Source: Cytophagales bacterium (GTDB taxonomy: Bacteria > Bacteroidota > Bacteroidia > Cytophagales > ES-bin-26). From it: a stretch of 5,759 bases of DNA. A program made the translations under genes and the position numbers. Under the pieces are notes generated by a model, which did no database searches, had not been told where the DNA came from, and was given only the letters and a program-made list of their open reading frames with translations. Positions 1-5,759 of the stretch are shown piece after piece. The stretch spans positions 1 to 5,759 of the forward strand of contig JACMKY010000536.1 in NCBI GenBank assembly GCA_014379925.1, read 5' to 3'. How positions within the stretch are numbered: position 1 is the first letter of the stretch; the number at the start of each line of letters is the position of its first letter.

Positions 1-778
1 CCTCATCAAAGCGCTGGGTGAATACCTGGGTGGTGGATTTGTCGGGACCGTCGGAATGATCGATGGTGACGTTTTTTATCTTGGCCTCAAAGGCTTTTGG
101 GGACGCCCCTGGTTTCAACAGCACAAACGACTGTACCGAATTGTTGCCCCATGATTTGTCATCCCATCCTAGCTTGGTCAGGTAGGCCCAACTCATCAGG
201 TACTCGAACTCAAAGGCAGTATGGTTGGGTAAATCCCGGAGCACCCCCGTCACGGTAAACTGATCGGCCGTGTCGATCCGAATAACTTTCCCCATGGCTT
301 CCTCGCGGCCAAATAGTTTCCTGGCCAGCTTCTCGGTCAGCACGATATTGTAGGTACCCGTCAACGCCGTGCCGGGTGCCCCTTTCAAGAGGGGGAAGGA
401 GAATACGTTCAGAAAACCGGGATCGACAAAGTCTCCTTGCACATTGAGCTTCTTGTCGCCATAGGTAAAAAGGAAGCCGGTTCCGTTTACGCGAACGGCC
501 TCTTCCACTTCGGGAAAATTCTCTTTGATGGTAGGGGCCAGGATTTTGGGCGTGGAGTTCCAGGCCCAGAGTTCACCGTTGAACCGGTCGCGGTTATTCA
601 ACGTGTAGATGCGGTCGCCTTTGGCGTGAAAGCGGTCGTGGCTGACTTCGTTCTGAATCCACAACAGAATCAGGATGGCACTGGCCATCCCGATCGCCAG
701 ACCGGAGAGATTGATCACGGAAAAGGCTTTGTTGCGCAGCAGGTTGCGAAGGGCTATTCTCAGGTAGTTGGTAAGCAT
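1..778 (-). CDS. FtsX/MacB-type ABC transporter permease, N-terminal part (runs off left edge)
   Basis: This is the first 259 residues of an inner-membrane permease of the MacB/FtsX type; the stop lies beyond the left edge. Reading down from 778 the protein starts MLTNYLRIALRNLLRNKAF, the typical opening of the Bacteroidota members. A first membrane helix follows at about residues 20-41, ending in a W-I-Q-N-E stretch with an S-H-D-R-F-H motif after it. Residues of about 45-259 form the first periplasmic core domain (MacB_PCD-like), with features such as an L-T-E-K-L-A segment, G-K-V-I and a T-V-T-G-V-L-R-D-L-P-N-H motif. Full family members are usually about 800 residues, so roughly two thirds is missing. 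No ATPase partner is visible, so substrate is unknown; relatives export peptides, antibiotics or lipoproteins. The ATG at 778 is chosen because family proteins begin there. The frame is open upstream to a stop at 941-943, with another ATG at 901 that would add 41 residues. The family call is firm; the exact start is not. Confidence 0.9.
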   Translation of the reverse strand, partial: MLTNYLRIALRNLLRNKAFSVINLSGLAIGMASAILILLWIQNEVSHDRFHAKGDRIYTLNNRDRFNGELWAWNSTPKILAPTIKENFPEVEEAVRVNGTGFLFTYGDKKLNVQGDFVDPGFLNVFSFPLLKGAPGTALTGTYNIVLTEKLARKLFGREEAMGKVIRIDTADQFTVTGVLRDLPNHTAFEFEYLMSWAYLTKLGWDDKSWGNNSVQSFVLLKPGASPKAFEAKIKNVTIDHSDGPDKSTTQVFTQRFDE

Positions 779-858
779 AGCAATGGAGATAAAACGCGAA
801 GGATTGCCGTATTCAAGCCCGTTTTTTAGGTGCCACAATTTGGTCCACTGATGCTGAA

Positions 859-866
859 CAAATATA
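859..866 (-). promoter_or_regulatory. Candidate -7 promoter box for the left permease
   Basis: On the minus strand these bases read TATATTTG, an exact match to the Bacteroidota -7 consensus TAnnTTTG. It lies about 80 bases upstream of the ATG at 778 and would give a 5' leader of roughly 75 nt. No good TTTG box is seen at the expected -33 distance, so the call rests on one eight-base match. If real, it favours the start at 778, because the alternative ATG at 901 would lie upstream of the transcription start. Confidence 0.3.
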
Positions 867-937
867 TTGCCAAGCCGCTCGTCTGGTGGCAGTCTACTCA
901 TAGCCACCCATTTACGCACGTGGGTTGCCACTGCCAC

Positions 938-976
938 TGTTCATTATCGTACACGCAAGCGTGCGCTTTCGGAACA
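938..976. promoter_or_regulatory. Imperfect 39-bp palindrome, candidate operator
   Basis: Outer arms TGTTC (938-942) and GAACA (972-976) enclose inner arms CACGC (952-956) and GCGTG (959-963) around a two-base AA centre. Both arm pairs share almost the same axis (957 and 957.5). One further pair (949/966) and a G-T wobble (950/965) extend the inner stem. It lies 160 bases upstream of the left permease start and about 590 bases upstream of the glycosidase. A two-tier symmetric site in a divergent intergenic region suggests a dimeric regulator, more probably acting on the nearer permease. The regulator is not visible here. Confidence 0.4.
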
Positions 977-1091
977 AGTGAGCGAAAAAAGGCGGCACTA
1001 CCGTAGTTGAGTTGGTGGAGGGCCATTGGTCGTTTCCAACAAATCAGGCCATTACGCATTTGGATTGCCCAGCGTCGCCCGACCCGACAAA

Positions 1092-1172
1092 TTATTTCCT
1101 TTTTTTATTGACGACGGATCAATGCCATCTTGTTATTTCTTTTTTTATTGGTGGCGGATCGATGCCATCTTG
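1092..1172. repeat. Diverged 41/40-bp tandem duplication
   Basis: Copy one is 1092-1132 (41 bases) and copy two is 1133-1172 (40 bases), directly abutting. They differ by one deleted base in the early C/T stretch and four substitutions, three of them at 1111, 1112 and 1114 against 1151, 1152 and 1154. Each copy is a T-rich run ending TTATTG, followed by a CGGATC(A/G)ATGCCATCTTG block. The length is not a multiple of three, which argues against a coding repeat. The divergence suggests an old duplication or selection on part of the unit. Function is unknown. Confidence 0.85.
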
Positions 1173-1362
1173 TAGACGTCTGCGTAAATTACCCTACTCG
1201 TATTTACGTCGCAATCGTTTTTCCGATTTCTGGATATCTTACAATTGTATTTCTCCCCAAAAACATCGGAAAGTGCCTGAAGAAACTGGTGAAACTGCTC
1301 AGGGTAAGCTACTTAAAAACACCATTCGTCCAAGGTTTACCAGGTTAGTTTGCAAGACGTTG

Positions 1363-1380
1363 TCCTTCTCTAAAGAAGGA
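1363..1380. other. Small perfect hairpin in the upstream region of the glycosidase
   Basis: TCCTTCT (1363-1369) pairs perfectly with AGAAGGA (1374-1380) across a four-base CTAA loop. There is no T-run after it on either strand, so it is not a convincing intrinsic terminator. A stem this short can arise by chance in a region of this length. It is noted as local structure only. Confidence 0.25.
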
Positions 1381-1483
1381 TGGATGCTTGATCTTCGTTT
1401 CAACCTCCGGGCCTGTCACCACAACGTGAGCCAAGCATGTAAAATCAACCACCAACTACCAGATACCGCGACCAGGTTTGACT

Positions 1484-1515
1484 GTTGTTTGTTCACCCAT
1501 ACCCGGGTATTTTTA
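1484..1515 (+). promoter_or_regulatory. Candidate promoter of the GH2 gene
   Basis: TATTTTTA at 1508-1515 matches seven of the eight positions of the Bacteroidota -7 box TAnnTTTG. A GTTG at 1484-1487 lies 20 bases upstream, near the expected -33 spacing. The implied transcription start is about 1520-1525, giving a leader of roughly 48 nt before the ATG at 1570. The match is imperfect and the region is AT-rich, so this is only a candidate. The 12-bp palindrome at 1499-1510 overlaps its spacer and the first bases of its -7 box. Confidence 0.3.
1499..1510. promoter_or_regulatory. Perfect 12-bp palindrome, candidate operator for the GH2 gene
   Basis: ATACCCGGGTAT is fully self-complementary and sits 59 bases upstream of the glycosidase ATG. 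It is the longest perfect palindrome in the intergenic region and overlaps the candidate -7 box at 1508-1515, where a bound repressor would block RNA polymerase. No regulator gene is visible in the window, so the assignment is positional inference. Confidence 0.35.
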
Positions 1516-1569
1516 TCCCTTTAAACCAGCACGCAATCAACCATTAAACGCCGCCAACGACAATTCCCG

Positions 1570-4359
1570 ATGCGAACCGCGATTCTCTGCTTTTTGGGCT
1601 GGTTAGCCTTCGTACCGCCTCTTTTTGCCCAACGAACGGAGATTAAATACCTGTCCGGTACGGGTAAGGACGATACCGTAGACTGGGAATTTCAATGCAC
1701 CGCAGGCCGGAACAGTGGTAGGTGGACCACCATCCCGGTGCCGTCGAACTGGGAATTGCAGGGGTTTGGCAACTACGATTATGGCTTCGGAAAAGAAGAC
1801 TCGCTGGAGGTGGGTTTGTATCGGCACTCGTTCACCGTTCCGGCCAACTGGCAGCAGAAACGAATTTTTATCGTATTCGACGGCTCCATGACCGATACCG
1901 AAGTAAAGATCAATGGTCAGTTAGCCGGGCCAATCCACCAGGGGGCTTTCTACCGCTTTCGGTATGACATTACGGCCCTGTTGAAGATTGGACAGGCCAA
2001 TCAGTTGGAGGTCCGCGTCAGCAAAGTGTCGTCGAACTGGACGGTCAACGACGCCGAGCGCAAGGCCGATTTCTGGGTATTTGGCGGCATCTTTCGACCG
2101 GTATTTCTGGAAGCCTACCCCCAGCAGCGCATCGAGCGAGTCGCGATCAACGCCAAAGCCGACGGCTCATTTTTGATGACCGTGTTCGCCGACGGCTTCA
2201 AAACGCCCATGTCGGTCGAAGCCCGGGTGCTGGACCGGCGCGGACAACCGGTTGGTCAGCCGATGACGGCGGCGATTCAGCCGGGCGACAGTGCTACTCA
2301 GGTTCGTGGGCAAGTGAACGCTCCGGCGCGGTGGTCGCCCGAATTCCCGAACCTGTACCGGGTAAAGGTTAGCCTGAAAAACAAAGCAGCGGTGACCCAC
2401 ACGCTGACCGAAACCTTTGGCTTCCGAACGGCTGAACTCCGGGAGCGCGATGGCTTTTACCTCAACGGGCAGAAAATCCGGTTCCGGGGCGTGAACCGGG
2501 GCAGCTTCTGGCCTACCACCGGCCGCACGACGAACCGGCAGATCAGCCTGCAGGACGCGAATCTGATCAAGGACATGAACATGAACGCCGTTCGGATGTC
2601 GCACTACCCGCCCGACAAGCACTTTCTGGAGGTATGCGACTCGCTGGGGCTATTGGTCATTGATGAGCTGACGGGCTGGCAATACCCGCCCTACGACACC
2701 GAAGTAGGCCGGAAACTGGTGAAGGAACTGATTGTGCGCGACGTCAATCATCCCTGCGTGGTGATCTGGGCCAATGGCAACGAAGGGGGCTTCAACTTCG
2801 ATCTGGTACCCGATTATCCGAAGTACGACCCCCAGCAACGCCCGGTGATTCACCCCTGGCTCAACCGATACGGCACCAATACGAAGCACTACATCAATTA
2901 CAATTATGGCCTGAATACCTTTTTCAATGGCCACGACGTGTTTTTTCCGACCGAGTTTCTGCACGGTCTTTACGACGGCGGACACGGAGCCAGCCTGGAT
3001 GATTTCTGGAATCTGATGCTGGCCAGTCCACTCTCGGCTGGTGGCTTCCTGTGGGACTTTTCCGACCAGGGCGTTGTGGGCACGGACCAGGACCGTGGCG
3101 AGCAGTCCGCCAGTGCGGGACCGGGCAAGATCAACACCAACGGCAATTCAGCCGCCGATGGCATTCTGGGACCGTATCGGGAGAAAGAAGGCAGTTATTA
3201 CACCATCAAAGAGGTATGGTCGCCCATCTTCTTCCCCGAGAAACTCATCGCGCCAACGTTTGACGGACGGCTGGCGGTCGAGAACCGGTTTTACGACACC
3301 AACCTCAAAAGCTGCACGTTTCGCTGGAAACTCAAGAAGTTTGCCGGACTGAATCCCGCCGATACGACCGCCCTGACCGGAAGCGTGACGGCTCCCGACG
3401 TGAAACCACAAACCACCGGTACGCTGGCCCTACCGCTGCCGAAGACCTGGTCGCAGTACGACGTGCTGTACCTGACCGCCCGCGATCCGTATGGCCGGGA
3501 AGTCTTCACCTGGTCATGGCCCATCACGCTGCCCGACCGCCTGGCCAGGCGGCTGATGAACGAGGGCAGCGGAACCATTACGGCCCGCGAGGGTAACAAC
3601 CAACTGACCCTGGCGGCCAACGGCGTGACGGTCGTTTGGAACACAAAAAATGGGGCACTGCAAAGTGTCAGGAACGCCAAAGAAGCCATCTCGCTGACAA
3701 ACGGCCCGGTGCTGATCGAAGGCGAGGCCACCTTCAAGTCGTTGCGGCATTATGACACCCTCGGCACGCACGTGGTTGAGCTGACAAACGATGGCAGGAA
3801 TCGGTTCGGCGCCACCTGGACCATGTACCCGTCGGGCTGGCTGAAACTGGCCTATCAATACCGACCGGAAAGCAACTCGCCGATGCCGGGAATCACGTTT
3901 GATTATCCCGAAAACCAGGTTACTGGCATGACGTTGCTGGGCAACGGTCCGTATCGGGTCTGGAAAAACCGGCTCAAAGGCGGTACAATGGATCTGTGGT
4001 TTAAGACGTACAACGACGCCGTCACGGGCGAACGCTGGGATTATCCCGAATTCAAAGGTTACTACGCCAACTTCTACGGGGCCCGTATTCAAACCAAAGA
4101 GGGTCACTTTACGGTGCTGTCGGGCAGCGAAGACCTTTTCCTGCGGATGTTTACGCCAACGTCACCGGCCAAAGCCCCCAATCCCAACACCGTACCGCCC
4201 TTTCCACCGGGGGGTATTTCATTCCTGCACGGGATTCCGGCCATCGGCACCAAGTTTCAAAAGCCCGAAGACCTCGGCCCGCAAAGCCAGAAAAATATGG
4301 CCTCAGCCAACGGCGGAACCGATACCCAGCAGGGCGTTTTATATTTTGATTTTCGGTAA
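1570..4359 (+). CDS. Secreted glycoside hydrolase family 2 (beta-galactosidase-like)
   Basis: This complete 929-residue retaining glycosidase probably removes terminal beta-linked sugars in the periplasm or outside the cell. Residues 1-20 form a signal peptide with likely cleavage after L-F-A. About 25-185 is the GH2 sugar-binding jelly roll, containing P-S-N-W and A-D-F-W-V-F-G-G-I-F-R. About 186-285 is an Ig-like domain with W-S-P-E-F-P-N-L-Y. About 290-555 is the TIM barrel with R-G-V-N-R (306-310), S-H-Y-P (344-347), acid/base Glu405 in W-A-N-G-N-E and probable nucleophile Glu462 in P-T-E-F-L-H-G. Trp495 sits in G-G-F-L-W-D-F. A second Ig-like domain covers about 560-652 and a Bgal_small_N-like C-terminal domain about 670-860, with G-N-G-P-Y-R-V-W-K-N-R at 791-801. 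Gly311 stands where a conserved His follows N-R. The beta-glucuronidase N-x-K-G motif was not found in the catalytic region. Substrate cannot be read from sequence; beta-galactoside is a guess. No strong ribosome site precedes the ATG, and the signal peptide supports this start. Confidence 0.95.
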   Translation: MRTAILCFLGWLAFVPPLFAQRTEIKYLSGTGKDDTVDWEFQCTAGRNSGRWTTIPVPSNWELQGFGNYDYGFGKEDSLEVGLYRHSFTVPANWQQKRIFIVFDGSMTDTEVKINGQLAGPIHQGAFYRFRYDITALLKIGQANQLEVRVSKVSSNWTVNDAERKADFWVFGGIFRPVFLEAYPQQRIERVAINAKADGSFLMTVFADGFKTPMSVEARVLDRRGQPVGQPMTAAIQPGDSATQVRGQVNAPARWSPEFPNLYRVKVSLKNKAAVTHTLTETFGFRTAELRERDGFYLNGQKIRFRGVNRGSFWPTTGRTTNRQISLQDANLIKDMNMNAVRMSHYPPDKHFLEVCDSLGLLVIDELTGWQYPPYDTEVGRKLVKELIVRDVNHPCVVIWANGNEGGFNFDLVPDYPKYDPQQRPVIHPWLNRYGTNTKHYINYNYGLNTFFNGHDVFFPTEFLHGLYDGGHGASLDDFWNLMLASPLSAGGFLWDFSDQGVVGTDQDRGEQSASAGPGKINTNGNSAADGILGPYREKEGSYYTIKEVWSPIFFPEKLIAPTFDGRLAVENRFYDTNLKSCTFRWKLKKFAGLNPADTTALTGSVTAPDVKPQTTGTLALPLPKTWSQYDVLYLTARDPYGREVFTWSWPITLPDRLARRLMNEGSGTITAREGNNQLTLAANGVTVVWNTKNGALQSVRNAKEAISLTNGPVLIEGEATFKSLRHYDTLGTHVVELTNDGRNRFGATWTMYPSGWLKLAYQYRPESNSPMPGITFDYPENQVTGMTLLGNGPYRVWKNRLKGGTMDLWFKTYNDAVTGERWDYPEFKGYYANFYGARIQTKEGHFTVLSGSEDLFLRMFTPTSPAKAPNPNTVPPFPPGGISFLHGIPAIGTKFQKPEDLGPQSQKNMASANGGTDTQQGVLYFDFR

Positions 4360-4466
4360 GATTCCTCTGCTCAAAACGCCACGGCTCGATTTGGGTAGAA
4401 AATACCGGCTTGGTTCACTGCAACAGCGCTTGACAGCAAAAACCGGCGAAGGAGCGCGTTGATTCA

Positions 4467-4498
4467 TCCCCGGGCGGGCGACTCCGTTCAACCGGGGA
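4467..4498 (+). terminator. Weak candidate terminator stem after the GH2 gene
   Basis: TCCCCGG (4467-4473) pairs perfectly with CCGGGGA (4492-4498) across an 18-base loop, about 110 bases after the glycosidase stop. The stem is GC-rich but no T-run follows on the plus strand, so it is not a classical intrinsic terminator. It might act as an RNA-stabilising 3' structure, or be chance in GC-rich DNA. Confidence 0.2.
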
Positions 4499-4610
4499 AG
4501 TCAATCGCGTGGTTTTGACTGCGTACGTGCGTTGAAAAGTGCGGGAATCTCAATTGGTATGACCCAACCAGCGAACCGGGAACGGAACTATTCTCCGGTT
4601 TGAAACGCGA

Positions 4611-4633
4611 AAATTGAATGGTTTTTTCCCATT
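4611..4633 (-). terminator. Weak candidate terminator for the right permease
   Basis: On the minus strand AATGG pairs with CCATT (plus positions 4629-4633 and 4617-4621) around a seven-base A-rich loop, followed by CAATTTT. It begins about 25 bases past the permease stop. The stem is only five pairs and the T-run four bases, so efficiency would be low. Confidence 0.2.
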
Positions 4634-4657
4634 GGTCATTCATCCTTATTCCGTGCG

Positions 4658-5759
4658 CTACTCCGTACGGAGTGACTTCACCGGGTTTTCCAGCGCGGCT
4701 TTCAGCGAATAAAAACTCACGGCCACCAGCGCCGTCGTCAGGCCGATCAGACCAGCCAGGGCAAACAACTCCCAGCCAATTCGAATCCGGTAGGCAAAGT
4801 CTTCCAGCCAGCGGTTCATCAGGTACCAGGAAAAGGGAAAGGCCACCGCGAACGAAAGCACCGCCAGGCGAATCGTGTCGCGGTTGAGCAGCACGAAAAT
4901 GTGGCTCACCGTTGCCCCCAGCACCTTGCGGATGCCGATTTCCTTGGTGCGGTTGACGGCGGCCAAACCCGACAAGCCGAACAAGCCCAGACAAGCGATG
5001 AAGACGGCAAAGGCGGCCGACGCGCCGACGATGCCCATCCACTTCCGGTACGTTCGGTATTGATCGGCCACGTTGTCGTCCAGAAAGGAATAATCGAAGG
5101 GCTGTCCGGGAGCGATTCGCCGCCATTCCCTTTCCAGCGCCCGCAATGCTTCCGGTATCCGCCCCGGACGGATTTTGATGAGAAACGTGGAAAGGTTTTC
5201 GGGCCGCAGGCGGATCAGCATCGGGGCAATCTTGCTTTCCAGAGAGGCAAAATGGTGGTCCTTCACCACGCCGATCACGACCTGCTTCAACGGTGAAATC
5301 TCTCCAATGACCAGGGAATCGCCCAACTTCGCCGCCAGTGTCTCGTTGATGAGTACCGCGTTGGTGTCGCTGCCAATGGTGGGGTTGAAATTTCGTCCCT
5401 TGAGCAGAGGGATACCCAGCGTCCGGAGGTAATCCGCGTCCACGCCATATACCTCCACTCCGGTTTTCTTCCCGCTAATTGGGTAAATAAAAGTCGTGCT
5501 TCCCCGGCCGAAGGTGTTACTTGCTCCCGCTACCGAGTGAATGGTAGGATCGGTGGCCGCGTATCGCTTCAACCGTTCCAGCAGCCGGCGCGTCGGGTCT
5601 CCCTTCTCCGAGTAATTGTTCAACACCAGCACTTGACCTTGGTCGTAACCCAAATTTTTACGGCCAATAAATGCCATCTGGCGGTGCATGATTACCGCGC
5701 TAGTCACCAAAAACAGACACAGCGCGTACTGCACCAGCCCCAACCCCCGCGAAAGCCAG
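4658..5759 (-). CDS. FtsX/MacB-type ABC transporter permease, C-terminal part (runs off right edge)
   Basis: This is the last 366 residues or so of a second inner-membrane permease of the same family; its start lies beyond the right edge. The frame stays open to 5759. The apparent start at 5743 is an internal TTG, preceded in frame by W-L-S-R-G, which continues the family's usual helix. From the visible N-terminus there is a membrane segment (L-V-Q-Y-A-L-C-L-F-L-V-T), then G-R-K-N-L-G-Y-D-Q-G-Q-V-L-V-L, then the second periplasmic core domain. The final FtsX domain has three membrane helices, with C-L-G-L-F-G-L-S-G-L after the first, the diagnostic R-T-K-E-I-G-I-R-K-V-L-G-A loop, and F-A-Y-R-I before the last helix. 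It ends N-P-V-K-S-L-R-T-E, the normal family C-terminus, so the 3' end is intact. It is convergent with the glycosidase and in the same orientation as the left permease. No ATPase is visible and the substrate is unknown. Confidence 0.93.
   Translation of the reverse strand, partial: WLSRGLGLVQYALCLFLVTSAVIMHRQMAFIGRKNLGYDQGQVLVLNNYSEKGDPTRRLLERLKRYAATDPTIHSVAGASNTFGRGSTTFIYPISGKKTGVEVYGVDADYLRTLGIPLLKGRNFNPTIGSDTNAVLINETLAAKLGDSLVIGEISPLKQVVIGVVKDHHFASLESKIAPMLIRLRPENLSTFLIKIRPGRIPEALRALEREWRRIAPGQPFDYSFLDDNVADQYRTYRKWMGIVGASAAFAVFIACLGLFGLSGLAAVNRTKEIGIRKVLGATVSHIFVLLNRDTIRLAVLSFAVAFPFSWYLMNRWLEDFAYRIRIGWELFALAGLIGLTTALVAVSFYSLKAALENPVKSLRTE
4660..4673. repeat. Perfect 14-bp palindrome at the right permease stop codon
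   Basis: ACTCCGTACGGAGT is fully self-complementary. It overlaps the last codons (L-R-T-E) and the first base of the TAG stop of the right permease. As RNA it could fold only as a five-pair stem with a GTAC loop, and no T-run follows. Because it lies in codons for a conserved C-terminal tail, it may simply reflect codon choice. Confidence 0.4.

Larger units (their letters stand above)
944..1569. other. Long intergenic region without a credible gene
   Basis: These roughly 625 bases separate the divergent permease and glycosidase genes. The plus strand has open frames of 170 codons (1012-1524) and 72 codons (1130-1348). Their translations show no domain, low-complexity hydrophobic patches and odd composition, and the tandem repeat at 1092-1172 shifts frame between copies, so I do not call them genes. 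The DNA is AT-rich in places (35% GC by count over 1081-1140). It contains the tandem duplication, small inverted repeats (1183-1189 with 1202-1208; 1220-1227 with 1265-1272; 1363-1369 with 1374-1380), a perfect 10-bp palindrome (1240-1249) and a perfect 12-bp palindrome (1499-1510). No tRNA, rRNA, riboswitch or transposase remnant was recognised. Confidence 0.6.
4360..4657. other. Convergent intergenic region
   Basis: These 298 bases lie between the 3' ends of the glycosidase and the right permease. No credible gene is present; open frames entering this stretch are antisense shadows of the permease. It holds two weak stem-loops described separately and a repeated A-C-C-G-G-C motif. No strong intrinsic terminator with a clear T-run is visible for either gene. 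Confidence 0.6.

Noticed and set aside
437..829. A 130-codon plus-strand open frame over the left permease
   Set aside because: It is antisense to a clear permease coding sequence and has no domain of its own.
1130..1348. A 72-codon open frame with a hydrophobic start that could suggest a small membrane protein
   Set aside because: The hydrophobicity comes from the T-rich tandem repeat; there is no ribosome site or family resemblance.
1012..1524. A 170-codon open frame on the plus strand in the divergent region
   Set aside because: No recognisable domain, implausible composition, and the near-identical 41/40-bp duplication inside it switches frame, so its length is probably accidental.
1023..4637. 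Nine-base direct repeat CCATTGGTC at 1023-1031 and 4629-4637 flanking the GH2, as possible target-site duplication
   Set aside because: A nine-base match between two intergenic regions of this size is close to chance expectation, and no transposase or terminal inverted repeats accompany it.
4488..5126. A 212-codon minus-strand open frame overlapping the right permease in another frame
   Set aside because: It is an out-of-frame shadow with Arg/Gly-rich composition typical of GC-rich antisense or shifted frames.
5743..5743. Apparent start of the right permease at 5743
   Set aside because: The codon there is TTG within a continuing frame whose upstream residues fit the family, so the gene is open at the right edge.
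1..5759. The two permease fragments as halves of one gene interrupted by the GH2
   Set aside because: On the minus strand the right fragment ends with the family C-terminus and the left fragment begins with the family N-terminus, the opposite of what interruption would give.

Overview
This window looks like chromosome from a Bacteroidota member of the Cytophagales, most likely near Spirosoma, Larkinella or related genera. The evidence is indirect. Both permease fragments belong to the MacB/FtsX-type permease family that is heavily expanded in that group. The glycosidase is a secreted GH2 of a Bacteroidota-type lineage. The gene starts lack clear Shine-Dalgarno sequences, and the best promoter-like boxes resemble the Bacteroidota -7 consensus TAnnTTTG. 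Coding DNA is GC-rich; one sampled 60-base block is about 65% GC.

Layout from left to right. (1) Positions 778-1, minus strand: the N-terminal third of an FtsX/MacB-type ABC transporter permease, running off the left edge. (2) Positions 779-1569: a long divergent intergenic region. It holds an imperfect 39-bp palindrome, a diverged 41/40-bp tandem duplication in AT-rich DNA, several small hairpins, and a perfect 12-bp palindrome just upstream of the next gene. (3) Positions 1570-4359, plus strand: a complete 929-residue secreted family 2 glycoside hydrolase. Its two catalytic glutamates are visible, but a normally conserved His of the active site is replaced by Gly. (4) Positions 4360-4657: a convergent intergenic region with only weak terminator-like stems. 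(5) Positions 5759-4658, minus strand: the C-terminal part of a second FtsX/MacB-type permease, running off the right edge.

The two permeases are separate genes in the same orientation, since one shows its start and the other its end. The GH2 gene sits between them on the opposite strand as a probable single-gene unit. No SusC/SusD pair, sugar regulator or second glycosidase is visible, so this is not a recognisable polysaccharide utilisation locus inside the window. No functional link between the glycosidase and the permeases can be shown. I see no clear undescribed system. The points most worth checking are the His-to-Gly change in the GH2, the two palindromes upstream of the divergent genes, the tandem duplication, and an in-frame extension of the left permease that may be a shortened prefix domain.
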